Positions 1 to 6,952 of a stretch of 35,611 nucleotides of DNA are shown here, one piece after another. The DNA is taken from assembly GCA_023251155.1 (NCBI GenBank), contig JAHEZH010000050.1, positions 1 to 35,611 on the forward strand, given 5' to 3'. This DNA is from Flammeovirgaceae bacterium. GTDB taxonomy: Bacteria; Bacteroidota; Bacteroidia; Cytophagales; Cyclobacteriaceae. Both the position numbers and the translations under genes were made by a program. The notes under the pieces were generated by a model, which saw nothing but the letters and a program-made list of their open reading frames with translations, made no database searches and had not been told where the DNA came from. The stretch's first letter is position 1. Each line of letters starts with the position of its first letter.

Positions 1-1
1 T

Positions 2-565
2 TCTGCCATCAGCAAAAAAACGGGCGGCCCCTGCGAGGGATGCGAAGCCCTCTTTGAATACGGCAACCGAAAGCTGAGCAATGTGGATACCCTTCCGGGA
101 TTCAGCACCAATAAACCACAACTGAAAGTAACAGGGCGCGTGCTGAAGAAAGATGGCGTGACTCCTGCCAGCGGTGTGATTGTTTATATCTATCACACCA
201 GTCGCCAGGGGCTGTACGAGCGCAAGGGAAACGAAACCGGCTGGGCCAGGCGGCACGGCATTTACCGTGGCTGGATAAAAACCGGCAGCGATGGGCGCTA
301 CACCTTCTACACCTTTCGGCCTGCTCCTTACCCCGATCATAGCGAACCCGCGCACATTCACATCACCGTAAAGGAACCCGACAGAAATGAATATTACCTC
401 GATGAATATTTGTTTAATGATGATCCATTGCTGACGGCAGCGGAAAGAAAAAAACTTCCACAACGGGGTGGCTCTGGTATTGTACTGCTCCAAGCCGGGA
501 AAGATGGACTATGGATAGCCGAGCGCAACCTGATACTGGGACTGAACATTCCCGATTATGAATAA
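2..565 (+). CDS. Intradiol ring-cleavage dioxygenase family protein, 5' end missing
   Basis: The frame is open from the window edge, so the start lies outside. A GTG at 83 is in frame, but the 27 codons before it continue family-like sequence (GGPCEGCEALFEY), so it is not the true start. The visible part (187 residues) carries the intradiol signature. There is a Tyr near visible residue 88 (HGIYRGW), a second in RPAPYP near 110, and the HIH pair at 118-120. These correspond to the two Tyr and two His non-haem Fe(III) ligands of protocatechuate 3,4-dioxygenase. The family cleaves catechol-type rings. The small Bacteroidota members are often exported with unknown substrate, and no other aromatic-catabolism gene is visible here. 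The stop overlaps the next gene by 8 bases. Confidence 0.85.
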   Translation, partial: SAISKKTGGPCEGCEALFEYGNRKLSNVDTLPGFSTNKPQLKVTGRVLKKDGVTPASGVIVYIYHTSRQGLYERKGNETGWARRHGIYRGWIKTGSDGRYTFYTFRPAPYPDHSEPAHIHITVKEPDRNEYYLDEYLFNDDPLLTAAERKKLPQRGGSGIVLLQAGKDGLWIAERNLILGLNIPDYE

Positions 566-1208
566 CCGTAACGCGGTGCCGGTGTTGTTCGTTACCTTGA
601 TGTGCGTTGCCTGCTCGGTAAAGCAGCAGCAGAATAATGAATCAGCGAAGAGCACGGCACCCATTCAGGAAGCGGCAAAGGCATGTGTTACCGATACAAT
701 GAAAATAGATCTGCGTCAGTCGGCCGTTTACTGGAAAGGAACCAAGATGCGCGGTGCCGGAAAGCACGAAGGTGAGTTGCGTTTTGAACATGGTTTTGTG
801 TTGCTGTGCAATGAAGCACTTGCCGGAGGTAGTTGCACTGTCGATATGAAAACCTTGAAAGTAACGGACATACCTGCTACCGACCCTGTGCCGATCAAGA
901 ATCTGACCGGCCACCTGAGCAATGCTGATTTCTTTGACATCGAACACTATCCCAGTGCCTTCTTCACCATCACCGCTGCGAAACATGAGGAAGACACGAT
1001 ATACGTAACCGGAAACTTATCCATCAAAGACGTGACGTTGCCAGTAACGTTTACCGCCACACATCATGCTGGCACCTTCATCACTACCTTTACCATCAAC
1101 CGCAAGCAATGGCACGCAGGCTATACCGGCACATGGGCCGACAGAACATTGGTGGATGATGAGGTGACACTACGGATCGTATTGGCATTTCAGCCTAAGG
1201 AACGTTGA
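558..1208 (+). CDS. YceI family lipoprotein
   Basis: The protein has 216 residues. It begins with a short lipoprotein signal, with a Cys after LMCVA near residue 19. A linker rich in Gln and Ser follows, then a YceI domain from about residue 50 to the end. Family hallmarks are the opening strand ending in YWKGTKM, the central NADFFDIEHYP segment, and the GNLSIKDVTLPVTF stretch. YceI domains form an extended lipocalin-like barrel that binds polyisoprenoid or other amphiphilic molecules in the envelope. The start codon ATG (558) lies inside the preceding dioxygenase gene (8-base overlap, ATGAATAA), so the two are probably translated together. An envelope lipid- or quinone-binding role next to an aromatic-ring dioxygenase is suggestive but unproven. 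Confidence 0.9.
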   Translation: MNNRNAVPVLFVTLMCVACSVKQQQNNESAKSTAPIQEAAKACVTDTMKIDLRQSAVYWKGTKMRGAGKHEGELRFEHGFVLLCNEALAGGSCTVDMKTLKVTDIPATDPVPIKNLTGHLSNADFFDIEHYPSAFFTITAAKHEEDTIYVTGNLSIKDVTLPVTFTATHHAGTFITTFTINRKQWHAGYTGTWADRTLVDDEVTLRIVLAFQPKER

Positions 1209-1258
1209 CCCTTGAACTCAATACGAACCTTCAGAGGCCAATGGCATCCTGCAGTTGA

Positions 1259-1942
1259 TCACTGTGGTTTCCGGTAAGCCGAAGCAAACTGGGTAATCAG
1301 CAAATAGCCGATCACCAGAAAGGCGGAGAAGATAATGGTAACGCCATACGTCTGCGGATGGGCAATGGGGTCGAGCACGCGCACGGCTATGTCGCGCAGC
1401 AGGCCAGTGGGTGATGAGATCACATCCCAGCTGTTCCAGCGCAGGTAGCGGCCCAGGTAAATGCCAAAGCTGCCGAGGATGAGTGAGGCAATGGCCATGG
1501 CCCAGCCAATCCATTTATTGAAGTGGCGGGTGATGACTGCCTGCATGTCCATAACGGAAGCATAGCCGAGCATGAGGCCGTTCCAGGCAAAGAACAAGAT
1601 CAATGCGAGATCATACCAATAAGGTACGCCTGCACGTGGCTTCAGGTGAAACAGGTCAGTAAGAATATAGGGTGCGTTGGGGAAGAAGCAGAGCCAGAAC
1701 AAAAACGGTATCAATAGAGCCCAGCGGTTGGTAATGCGGTCGCTATACAACACCAGTGTGGTGCTGATGATGTAGGGGATGATGGCCAGAAAGATATTCC
1801 ACAACAGAAATACAAACGTGACCTTGGAGGTATAATGGATACGCACGGCCACCAGGGAAACACACAGCACGGTAGTGAGCACAAACAGAATAAGAATGAA
1901 AAGCCGGTTCTTTTCTTTGAGCTGGTGCAGCAGGTACTTCAT
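1259..1942 (-). CDS. DUF1361 domain-containing integral membrane protein
   Basis: The protein has 227 residues with about six hydrophobic segments (roughly 13-33, 42-65, 74-88, 108-130, 145-162, 200-220). The two conserved DUF1361 blocks are clear: FFPNAPYILTDLFHL at about 86-100 and GIYLGRYLRWNSWD at about 160-173. The molecular function of this family is unknown. The conserved polar residues inside membrane segments suggest a transporter or membrane enzyme. It converges with the YceI gene across 50 bases in which I see no strong terminator. The next gene upstream on the same strand is separated by about 200 bases and a terminator, so this gene is probably transcribed alone. Confidence 0.88.
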   Translation of the reverse strand: MKYLLHQLKEKNRLFILILFVLTTVLCVSLVAVRIHYTSKVTFVFLLWNIFLAIIPYIISTTLVLYSDRITNRWALLIPFLFWLCFFPNAPYILTDLFHLKPRAGVPYWYDLALILFFAWNGLMLGYASVMDMQAVITRHFNKWIGWAMAIASLILGSFGIYLGRYLRWNSWDVISSPTGLLRDIAVRVLDPIAHPQTYGVTIIFSAFLVIGYLLITQFASAYRKPQ

Positions 1943-2084
1943 AAGCGCAGTGATGGAAGTGATGGATTAACGAATACAACGAAGCCGGGCGGTAAAAGTT
2001 ATTCGCCTTTTCTGTTTCGCTTTTACGGCTGCGGTGTGCTGCATTACCGTAAGGCCCGCCAGCGCTTTGCCTGATCTCCAAAAT

Positions 2085-2118
2085 GAAAAAGAGGCAGCCC
2101 TCCACGCGGCTGCCTCTT
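2085..2118 (-). terminator. Intrinsic terminator of the NTF2-like gene
   Basis: Perfect 11-base arms at 2089-2099 and 2108-2118 (AAGAGGCAGCC and its complement) flank an 8-base loop. Read on the minus strand, the GC-rich stem is followed by a run of five T (plus-strand A at 2086-2090). It lies 26 bases past the stop of the gene ending at 2144, which is the classic layout of a rho-independent terminator. Confidence 0.85.
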
Positions 2119-2143
2119 ACCTGTACATGATCTGATTTTTCTT

Positions 2144-2524
2144 TTACGCGGTCAGGTTTGCCGCTGCGCCAAAGGCATGGTCAATGACTATTTTCCAGGT
2201 GCCATCGTTTTGCTGCTTCATCACCTCTATGCCCTGGGCACTTACTTTCACCTCGCTGCCATCGGTGATGCTCCATTCGGACCGGCCCACGGCAACGTCA
2301 CCGCTTTGTAAACAGTAAACGGTTTTGATCTCCATCGTTCCTTTTATGGATAAGATGTTTTTCACCGCAGCCTCAAATTGCTCTTTGCCATGCGAAGCAC
2401 TGCCGGGCTGTGCTACGATGATGCCGCTGGTGTCATACATACTCAGTACGGTGGCCAGGTTGCCTGTGTTGAAGGCCGCAGCAAGGGTGCGGTGTGCGTG
2501 TTCTGCTTTTGTTGGTAGATTCAT
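2144..2524 (-). CDS. SnoaL/DUF4440-type NTF2-like protein
   Basis: The protein has 126 residues and no signal peptide. The pattern is that of the small cone-shaped NTF2-like fold: an N-terminal helix (AHRTLAAAFNTGNLATVLSMY), a middle GKEQFEAAVKNIL helix, then alternating strands ending in GTWKIVIDHAF. The relatives closest by eye are the YybH/SgcJ-type ketosteroid-isomerase-like proteins. These may bind small hydrophobic ligands or act as isomerases, and the substrate cannot be read from sequence. A minus-strand promoter element (TAGTTTTG, 2544-2551) and a strong terminator flank it, so it is a single-gene transcript next to the AraC regulator, which may control it. Confidence 0.8.
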   Translation of the reverse strand: MNLPTKAEHAHRTLAAAFNTGNLATVLSMYDTSGIIVAQPGSASHGKEQFEAAVKNILSIKGTMEIKTVYCLQSGDVAVGRSEWSITDGSEVKVSAQGIEVMKQQNDGTWKIVIDHAFGAAANLTA

Positions 2525-2543
2525 CGTTGTGTTTTTTTATTGA

Positions 2544-2551
2544 CACAAAAC
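2544..2551 (-). promoter_or_regulatory. -7 element (TAGTTTTG) for the NTF2-like gene
   Basis: On the minus strand this matches the Bacteroidota -7 consensus TAnnTTTG exactly, 19 bases before the ATG at 2524. The -33 position has a T-rich stretch but no clear TTG. Confidence 0.45.
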
Positions 2552-2594
2552 TATTTTTCGCAGAAGAAAACAGATTGTATAAAACAGAACGGTA

Positions 2595-3407
2595 TTATTT
2601 GTTTGGTGAAGCAAGCAGGGCAGTAGTGTTGGCCGGCTGATAGGCAGAAGGATTAATGCCGGTAAAGAAGCGGAAGTCTCTGTTGAAGTGCGACTGATCA
2701 AAGTACCCGCACTCGTAAGCAATGGAGGTGAGTGAATGCGTGCCCTTACCGATCAGCACAAGGCTTTTCTGAAAGCGGTCGATCTTTTGATATAGCTTGG
2801 GTGTAAGGCCGGTGTGTTGCAGAAAAAGTTTTTGCAGGTAGCGCGAAGTAAATCCATAACGGCCTGCTATGCGGTGCATGCCTTCGTCATGATCACTGCT
2901 GGCCAGGTCGGTGATTACACTTTGTATCACGGGCAGGTGGTGCCTCTTCTTTTCAAATGCGTCCAGCTTCTTCAGTAAATATTTTTCGACGAGCGCAATA
3001 CGGTGGCTGAGCAGCGGGGTTTCCAGGAGCTGCTGATGCAGTTGCTCAATAGCGGGGCCGGCCAGTGCGCGGTAGTCGGTGATCCGATTGTTAAGGGCGC
3101 TGAGATTTTCATTTAAAAAGACAAAAGCCCCTTGCGGAAGAAAGCGCACACCCAGCATATTGCCCTTGCCTGCCACACGGAAGGGCATGGGCTGAATGAT
3201 TTGTCCCCACAGTTCAATGGGTGGTGTGGTGGTGAAGCCACCGTTCTGGTTTACCTGCCAGCTGCCACTGCCCATGTTGAACATGATTTCCATGCAGCCG
3301 GTAGCAAAGGCATGGTCGGCAAAGTAGGGCACATCGGTTTCGATGATGTAATGGCACTTGATGTACTTCTTCAGCGCGGGGGTGGGCTCAAATTCGTTGT
3401 ACCTCAT
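2595..3407 (-). CDS. AraC family transcriptional regulator
   Basis: The protein has 270 residues. The N-terminal ~150 residues are a sensor domain of the type common in Bacteroidota AraC proteins (start PTPALKKYIKCHYIIE, later IELWGQIIQPMPF and MLGVRFLPQGAF). The C-terminal ~100 residues are the double helix-turn-helix. The first HTH is around IAGRYGFTSRYLQKLF. The second, with the AraC signature, is around SLTSIAYECGYFDQSHFNRDF and ends FTGINPSAY. The effector is unknown. The gene starts 7 bases after the stop of a possible small lipoprotein, so the two may share a promoter. Likely targets are the adjacent NTF2-like gene or the lipoprotein itself, but this is inference from position only. 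Confidence 0.92.
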   Translation of the reverse strand: MRYNEFEPTPALKKYIKCHYIIETDVPYFADHAFATGCMEIMFNMGSGSWQVNQNGGFTTTPPIELWGQIIQPMPFRVAGKGNMLGVRFLPQGAFVFLNENLSALNNRITDYRALAGPAIEQLHQQLLETPLLSHRIALVEKYLLKKLDAFEKKRHHLPVIQSVITDLASSDHDEGMHRIAGRYGFTSRYLQKLFLQHTGLTPKLYQKIDRFQKSLVLIGKGTHSLTSIAYECGYFDQSHFNRDFRFFTGINPSAYQPANTTALLASPNK

Positions 3408-3414
3408 GGGGGAG

Positions 3415-3636
3415 TCATGTATTCAAAAACAGAAAACCGTTTTGTAAAGTAAAGAAATGCGTGGGGGTGTTGCTTGTATAAAACGGAACAGGGTTGGATA
3501 CTTGCCCCAGTTCATAAGCCGATTTGCTTGTCGGCGTGTCTGCTAGGGGTTGAATTTGTAAAGATGGCGGAGCCGTGCTTTCTTTTTTCTGACAAGCAAT
3601 AAAAAGAAGGATCGATGCCAGCAGGGCGTATTTCAT
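3415..3636 (-). CDS. Possible small lipoprotein (73 aa)
   Basis: This short reading frame starts MKYALLASILLFIAC, a good lipoprotein signal with the lipobox Cys at residue 15. A Ser/Thr/Pro-rich tail of 58 residues without a recognisable domain follows. It sits 7 bases upstream of the AraC gene. A perfect -7 promoter element (TACATTTG, minus strand) ends only 7 bases before its ATG, which supports expression. It may be a genuine small envelope protein, a decayed remnant of a longer one, or just the transcribed leader of the regulator. I do not recognise a family. Confidence 0.45.
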   Translation of the reverse strand: MKYALLASILLFIACQKKESTAPPSLQIQPLADTPTSKSAYELGQVSNPVPFYTSNTPTHFFTLQNGFLFLNT

Positions 3637-3643
3637 GGGTAAT

Positions 3644-3651
3644 CAAATGTA
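3644..3651 (-). promoter_or_regulatory. -7 element (TACATTTG) upstream of the small lipoprotein/AraC pair
   Basis: This is an exact minus-strand match to TAnnTTTG with 7 bases between it and the ATG at 3636, implying a transcript with almost no leader. No TTG is seen at the expected -33 distance, so the call rests on the -7 box and position. Confidence 0.4.
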
Positions 3652-3755
3652 ACTAAAAGGTGATCACTGTAAATTAATACCAACATTTGGATGAACTGAT
3701 AAAAGCAGGCAACACGGGCGAGAGTGGTATTCATAATCAGGAGTAATGCTGAAGG

Positions 3756-3772
3756 CAGATTGCTTCGTGCCT
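3756..3772 (+). repeat. Dispersed intergenic repeat, copy 1
   Basis: The 17-mer CAGATTGCTTCGTGCCT recurs on the opposite strand at 7300-7316 with a single T/C difference. Both copies lie between genes. It resembles the short GC-containing intergenic repeats scattered through many bacterial genomes, but its extent and flanks cannot be defined from two copies. Confidence 0.5.
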
Positions 3773-4029
3773 CGCAAATACAGTAAGTAATCACGTTCCG
3801 TCTGCTAAATCTTTTTTGTCAGCCCGCAGATCAAAAGACATTGGCAGAAAAGCGGGAATGATACATTAGTATCAAAGCGTAGAATTATCCCGTCTGAATT
3901 CTCCGGAACGGTAGGTGCTGTGGAGGCACAACTTTATGCTAAATACAAGCTCAACTACAAAATGCCCGAGATGCAGCCAAAGCAGATACTATTCCAGAGC
4001 ACACCTCGTTTTCTTCCCTGCAAAAAGCA

Positions 4030-4061
4030 TTGTCATTTACTGCCAACTATTCCTTAACTTG
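4030..4061 (+). promoter_or_regulatory. Putative promoter of the repeat-protein gene
   Basis: A TTG at 4030-4032 and a TAACTTG box at 4055-4061 approximate the -33/-7 consensus (TTG, TAnnTTTG) with a slightly long 22-base spacer and one missing T in the -7 box. Transcription would begin near 4068, just ahead of the apparent signal-peptide coding region at 4079. Confidence 0.35.
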
Positions 4062-4144
4062 GCCTGTTTCTTTAACAGATTTTCCTGACTACCCGGAAGC
4101 CACATAGCGTCACCGCCTCAACTGCCCTGAAACTGCTGGGCTTT

Positions 4145-6952
4145 GTGCTGCTGCTTTTCTGTATGGCCTCACCGGCACTGGCGCAGAACACCAAGGGCGA
4201 TAAGCCCGTGCGCAACCAGCGCCAGGTGCGCGAAACCAAGTCGAAATCGGTACGCAAAAAGAGCAGGGGCAGCACGAAAGACATCGCCGGGCGCAGACTG
4301 CGTACGCGCAATTCTTCATCGGCCAACCGGGCTAATTCAAGCTATACACAATCAACGCCTTATCGCAGCAAAAAAACAGGCCGTGACAGGTCGGCCGCTC
4401 CGCGCGGACGTACCTTCACCAATTCGCCCCGCGAAAGCAAGAGGCGCGCCTGGACGGGCGATATTTCGGGCCACCGTATCCGTACCCAAAAACCTTCGCG
4501 CAATGATGCCGCCCGTAGCAACGTCTACCCGCAGAACAATGCGTATGTCAACAATCCATCGAAAAAGCCAAAGCGGAAAAGCCCCAACGTGTACACGCGT
4601 ACTGCTTCGGGCAAACCGATCGTATCCCGATCGCCCAAGCAGAAACAGCGCGCCTGGAAAGGCAATATGCAGGGCGGGCCAATTGGCTCACCTTCGGCAA
4701 CGGGTTCGGTAAGCAATGTCTATCCTCAGAATGGTGCTTACTCGCGCTACGCTACCAAATCGCCACGCAAGTCAAAAACAAAAACGTATTCCAATTCGGG
4801 TGTGGCAGGCCGCCTGCGTACGAGTTCATCGGGCGGCAGGGTAGTGGGCGGAGGTTACCCGCGCTCCGCATCGGGACCGTTTGTAAAACGGGGAAGAAAA
4901 AATGTGTACTGGGGCAAGTTCTCGAAAGGAGAGCGGCCTTTCTTAACTGACCTGAGCGGTAACCCTGTACGCGGTCGTAATTTCCGCTCGGCAGCACCGG
5001 GCTTTGCCGGCATCAGCTGGCTGCGGAAAAAAAGAAACCGACCGGGAGGTGACCGCGCCTATCGCGGACAGGGCGGAGGTTTTCTATCGGCTACAGCCAG
5101 AGGGCAACGTGCATGGATAGGTGACCTGGCGGGAAGAAGAATACGCAGCCCCAAGAAGGGTGTAACCAACGAGACCGCAGGTCTGTTTCAGTTTCCACGT
5201 AAGATGTCGATCTCCGGAAACGGAAAAGCGGGGGAGTTTCAGTTTCCGCGTAAGATGTCCATCTCCGGAAATGGAAAGGCAGGGAAAAAACTACCGGGCG
5301 GAGGTTATGCATCACGCAGTAACAAAAGAAGAGATAACAGCCCGCTGCCACCCCGTGCACCGGGCATAGGAGCATCAGGTATTGCCAAAGGATTATCGCG
5401 CACAAAAGGCCAGCGCCCAATGCGTGGCGGTGGCAGTGTAAGCGGTGGAGGATGGAACAATAAGGGAATGCCGATCAGTGTACGCCAGCCAGGTGCCGGG
5501 GGTATGCGGGCCGGCAGTTTTTCGGGTAACATCAAAGGCCAGCGTCCTTTAAAAGGTGGAGGCAGTGTCAGCGGCCGCACCTGGAATAACCGGGGAAATG
5601 CCATTGCCGGTCGCCAGCCTGGGGCAGGTGCACTGCGTGCGGGTACCTTCTCGGGTAATATCAAAGGCCAACGCCCATTGAAAGGCGGAGGCAGCGTCAG
5701 CGGCCGCACGTGGAATAATAAGCAAACCGCCATCATGGGTCGTCAGCCCAGTTCGAGCCAGCTGCGTGCGGGTACCTTCTCGGGTAACATCAAAGGCCAA
5801 CGTCCATTGAAAGGCGGAGGCAGTGTCAGCGGCCGCACGTGGAATAATAAACAGACGGCGATCATGGGTCGTCAGCCCAGCAGCAGTCAGCTACGGGCAG
5901 GCAATTTCTCCGGTAACATCAAGGGTCATCGTCCATTTAAAGGGGGAGGTAGTGTAAGTGGTGTAATGTGGAACAATAAAGAGAAACCAATTGATGTGCG
6001 TCCTCCCAGTTCCAATGCCACTCGTGCCGGTAATTTTATGGGCAAGATAAATGCGCGCAGAGCCTATACACAGAATCCGAATGCCGTTGAAGAATCGACC
6101 AAGAAACACCGCCCCAGTGAAGAAGCTTACAAAGTAGCCGGCCTGCAGGTGAAAGTGAAACGAGGCCGGTACGAAACAAAACCGAAGGCCGCCGAAGAGG
6201 CCATGCCGGGCATTGGCCCGAAAGAGGGAACGGTGAAAGCCGGTAAGTACGGTGGCAATGTGAAGCAGGGCAGGTATGAGAAAAGACCCAAAGCGGCAGA
6301 GGGATCCATGCTGGGCATCGGCCCGAAAGAGGGAACAGTGAAAGCCGGTAAGTACGTTGGTAATATTAAGCAGGGCAGGTATGAGAAAAAACCGAAAGCT
6401 GCCGAAGAGGCCATGCCGGGCATAGGGCCAAAGGAAGGAACGGTCAAGGCAAGCAAGTATGGTGGCAACGTGAAGCTGGCACGTAATTACAAACATAACC
6501 CGAAGAGCCATAAAGATGCGCTGGATGGTATACCGCCCACCAGTGCTTCGGTAAAGGCAAGCGAATACTCCAGCAGTATGAAACAGTACTGGAAGTACAA
6601 GCACAGTCCGCTGGGATCAGACGCGGCATTGAAAGTACGTGCTCCTAACAAAGCGTACGCACGCATTGGCGACTACCAGGGCAATATTAAAATGCGCAAA
6701 TACAATGATCATCGCCTGCATCCGGATGCGCAGTTTGCACACAAGAAGAGAGGAAATGTGAAGGAAGACCGAACTATTATGATGGACGTGAAGTTGTTGT
6801 GGTCGAAGCTTTTCAAGAAGAGCGAAACGCAGCCTGCCAGTGTGAAAGACAAACCACTGCGGCCGCGTTACGATAAGAGTGAAAAGGGATTGTGGGCGGG
6901 TGACCCTAGCTATCAAAAGAAGAAAAATGAGCCAAAAGTTAAAGTGGAATAA
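4145..6952 (+). CDS. Large basic secreted repeat protein of unknown function
   Basis: This is a 935-residue frame from a GTG. In-frame codons from 4079 extend it with TTRKPHSVTASTALK before LLGFVLLLFCMASPALAQ, giving a textbook signal peptide, so translation probably starts upstream at a non-ATG codon (ATT 4079 or CTG 4085). The mature protein is very rich in Lys, Arg, Gly and Ser. By eye it contains five loose N-terminal motifs of the form GDxxGxxIR (for example GDISGHRIR, GDLAGRRIR) with NVYPQNxAY inserts. A 17-residue tandem duplication (FQFPRKMSISGNGKAG) follows at 5183-5285. Next come five 43-residue units (GNIKGQRPLKGGGSVSG...) at about 5398-6030 and about five 35-residue units (KQGRYEKxPKAAE...GPKEGTVKAGKY) at 6150-6760. 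I recognise no family. A fibrous, surface or polyanion-binding role is inference from composition only. It overlaps ytxJ by 26 bases. Confidence 0.85.
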   Translation: MLLLFCMASPALAQNTKGDKPVRNQRQVRETKSKSVRKKSRGSTKDIAGRRLRTRNSSSANRANSSYTQSTPYRSKKTGRDRSAAPRGRTFTNSPRESKRRAWTGDISGHRIRTQKPSRNDAARSNVYPQNNAYVNNPSKKPKRKSPNVYTRTASGKPIVSRSPKQKQRAWKGNMQGGPIGSPSATGSVSNVYPQNGAYSRYATKSPRKSKTKTYSNSGVAGRLRTSSSGGRVVGGGYPRSASGPFVKRGRKNVYWGKFSKGERPFLTDLSGNPVRGRNFRSAAPGFAGISWLRKKRNRPGGDRAYRGQGGGFLSATARGQRAWIGDLAGRRIRSPKKGVTNETAGLFQFPRKMSISGNGKAGEFQFPRKMSISGNGKAGKKLPGGGYASRSNKRRDNSPLPPRAPGIGASGIAKGLSRTKGQRPMRGGGSVSGGGWNNKGMPISVRQPGAGGMRAGSFSGNIKGQRPLKGGGSVSGRTWNNRGNAIAGRQPGAGALRAGTFSGNIKGQRPLKGGGSVSGRTWNNKQTAIMGRQPSSSQLRAGTFSGNIKGQRPLKGGGSVSGRTWNNKQTAIMGRQPSSSQLRAGNFSGNIKGHRPFKGGGSVSGVMWNNKEKPIDVRPPSSNATRAGNFMGKINARRAYTQNPNAVEESTKKHRPSEEAYKVAGLQVKVKRGRYETKPKAAEEAMPGIGPKEGTVKAGKYGGNVKQGRYEKRPKAAEGSMLGIGPKEGTVKAGKYVGNIKQGRYEKKPKAAEEAMPGIGPKEGTVKASKYGGNVKLARNYKHNPKSHKDALDGIPPTSASVKASEYSSSMKQYWKYKHSPLGSDAALKVRAPNKAYARIGDYQGNIKMRKYNDHRLHPDAQFAHKKRGNVKEDRTIMMDVKLLWSKLFKKSETQPASVKDKPLRPRYDKSEKGLWAGDPSYQKKKNEPKVKVE
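5183..5285 (+). repeat. 51-base tandem duplication in the repeat protein
   Basis: Two consecutive copies encode FQFPRKMSISGNGKAG followed by Glu or Lys. They differ at only a few third-position bases. Confidence 0.8.
5398..6030 (+). repeat. Tandem 129-base coding repeats (43 aa x 5)
   Basis: The units are exactly in register: the Gly-Asn-(Ile)-Lys segment recurs at about 5524, 5653, 5782 and 5911, each 129 bases apart. A more divergent first unit begins near 5398. The units starting near 5653 and 5782 are almost identical in protein and DNA, pointing to recent duplication. Conserved core per unit: KGQRPLKGGGSVSG, WNN, RQP, LRAG. Confidence 0.85.
6150..6760 (+). repeat. Tandem 105-base coding repeats (35 aa, about 5, decaying)
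   Basis: Three close copies share the core GRYEKxPKAAE, GIGPKEGTVKA, KYGGN. Two or three more diverged copies follow (ARNYKHNPKSHKDA..., YWKYKHSPLGSDAA..., MRKYNDH...). The shared G-N-(I/V)-K junction links this family to the 43-residue repeats, suggesting a common structural unit. Confidence 0.75.

Larger units (their letters stand above)
3652..4072 (+). other. Non-coding stretch between divergent genes
   Basis: About 420 bases have no convincing reading frame and no tRNA fold that I can see. The stretch contains one copy of a short dispersed repeat (3756-3772). Its right end holds the putative promoter of the repeat-protein gene (4030-4061). The remainder shows nothing I can interpret. Confidence 0.6.

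Noticed and set aside
3652-4072. tRNA or small RNA in the 420-base gap
   Set aside because: No cloverleaf arms, T-loop sequence or stable hairpin were seen by eye. A covariance-model scan would be decisive.
4143-4712. Alternative-frame 189-codon frame at the start of the repeat protein
   Set aside because: It overlaps the well-supported frame out of phase and has a Cys/Arg-rich composition typical of frame shadows.
5891-6604. 237-codon antisense frame within the repeat-protein gene
   Set aside because: It is opposite tandem repeats that happen to lack stops in that frame. The antisense peptide merely repeats the same pattern and has no independent support.
5398-6760. CRISPR-like regular spacing
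   Set aside because: The 129- and 105-base periodicity is a protein-coding repeat that stays in frame. There are no short repeats separated by unique spacers and no cas genes.
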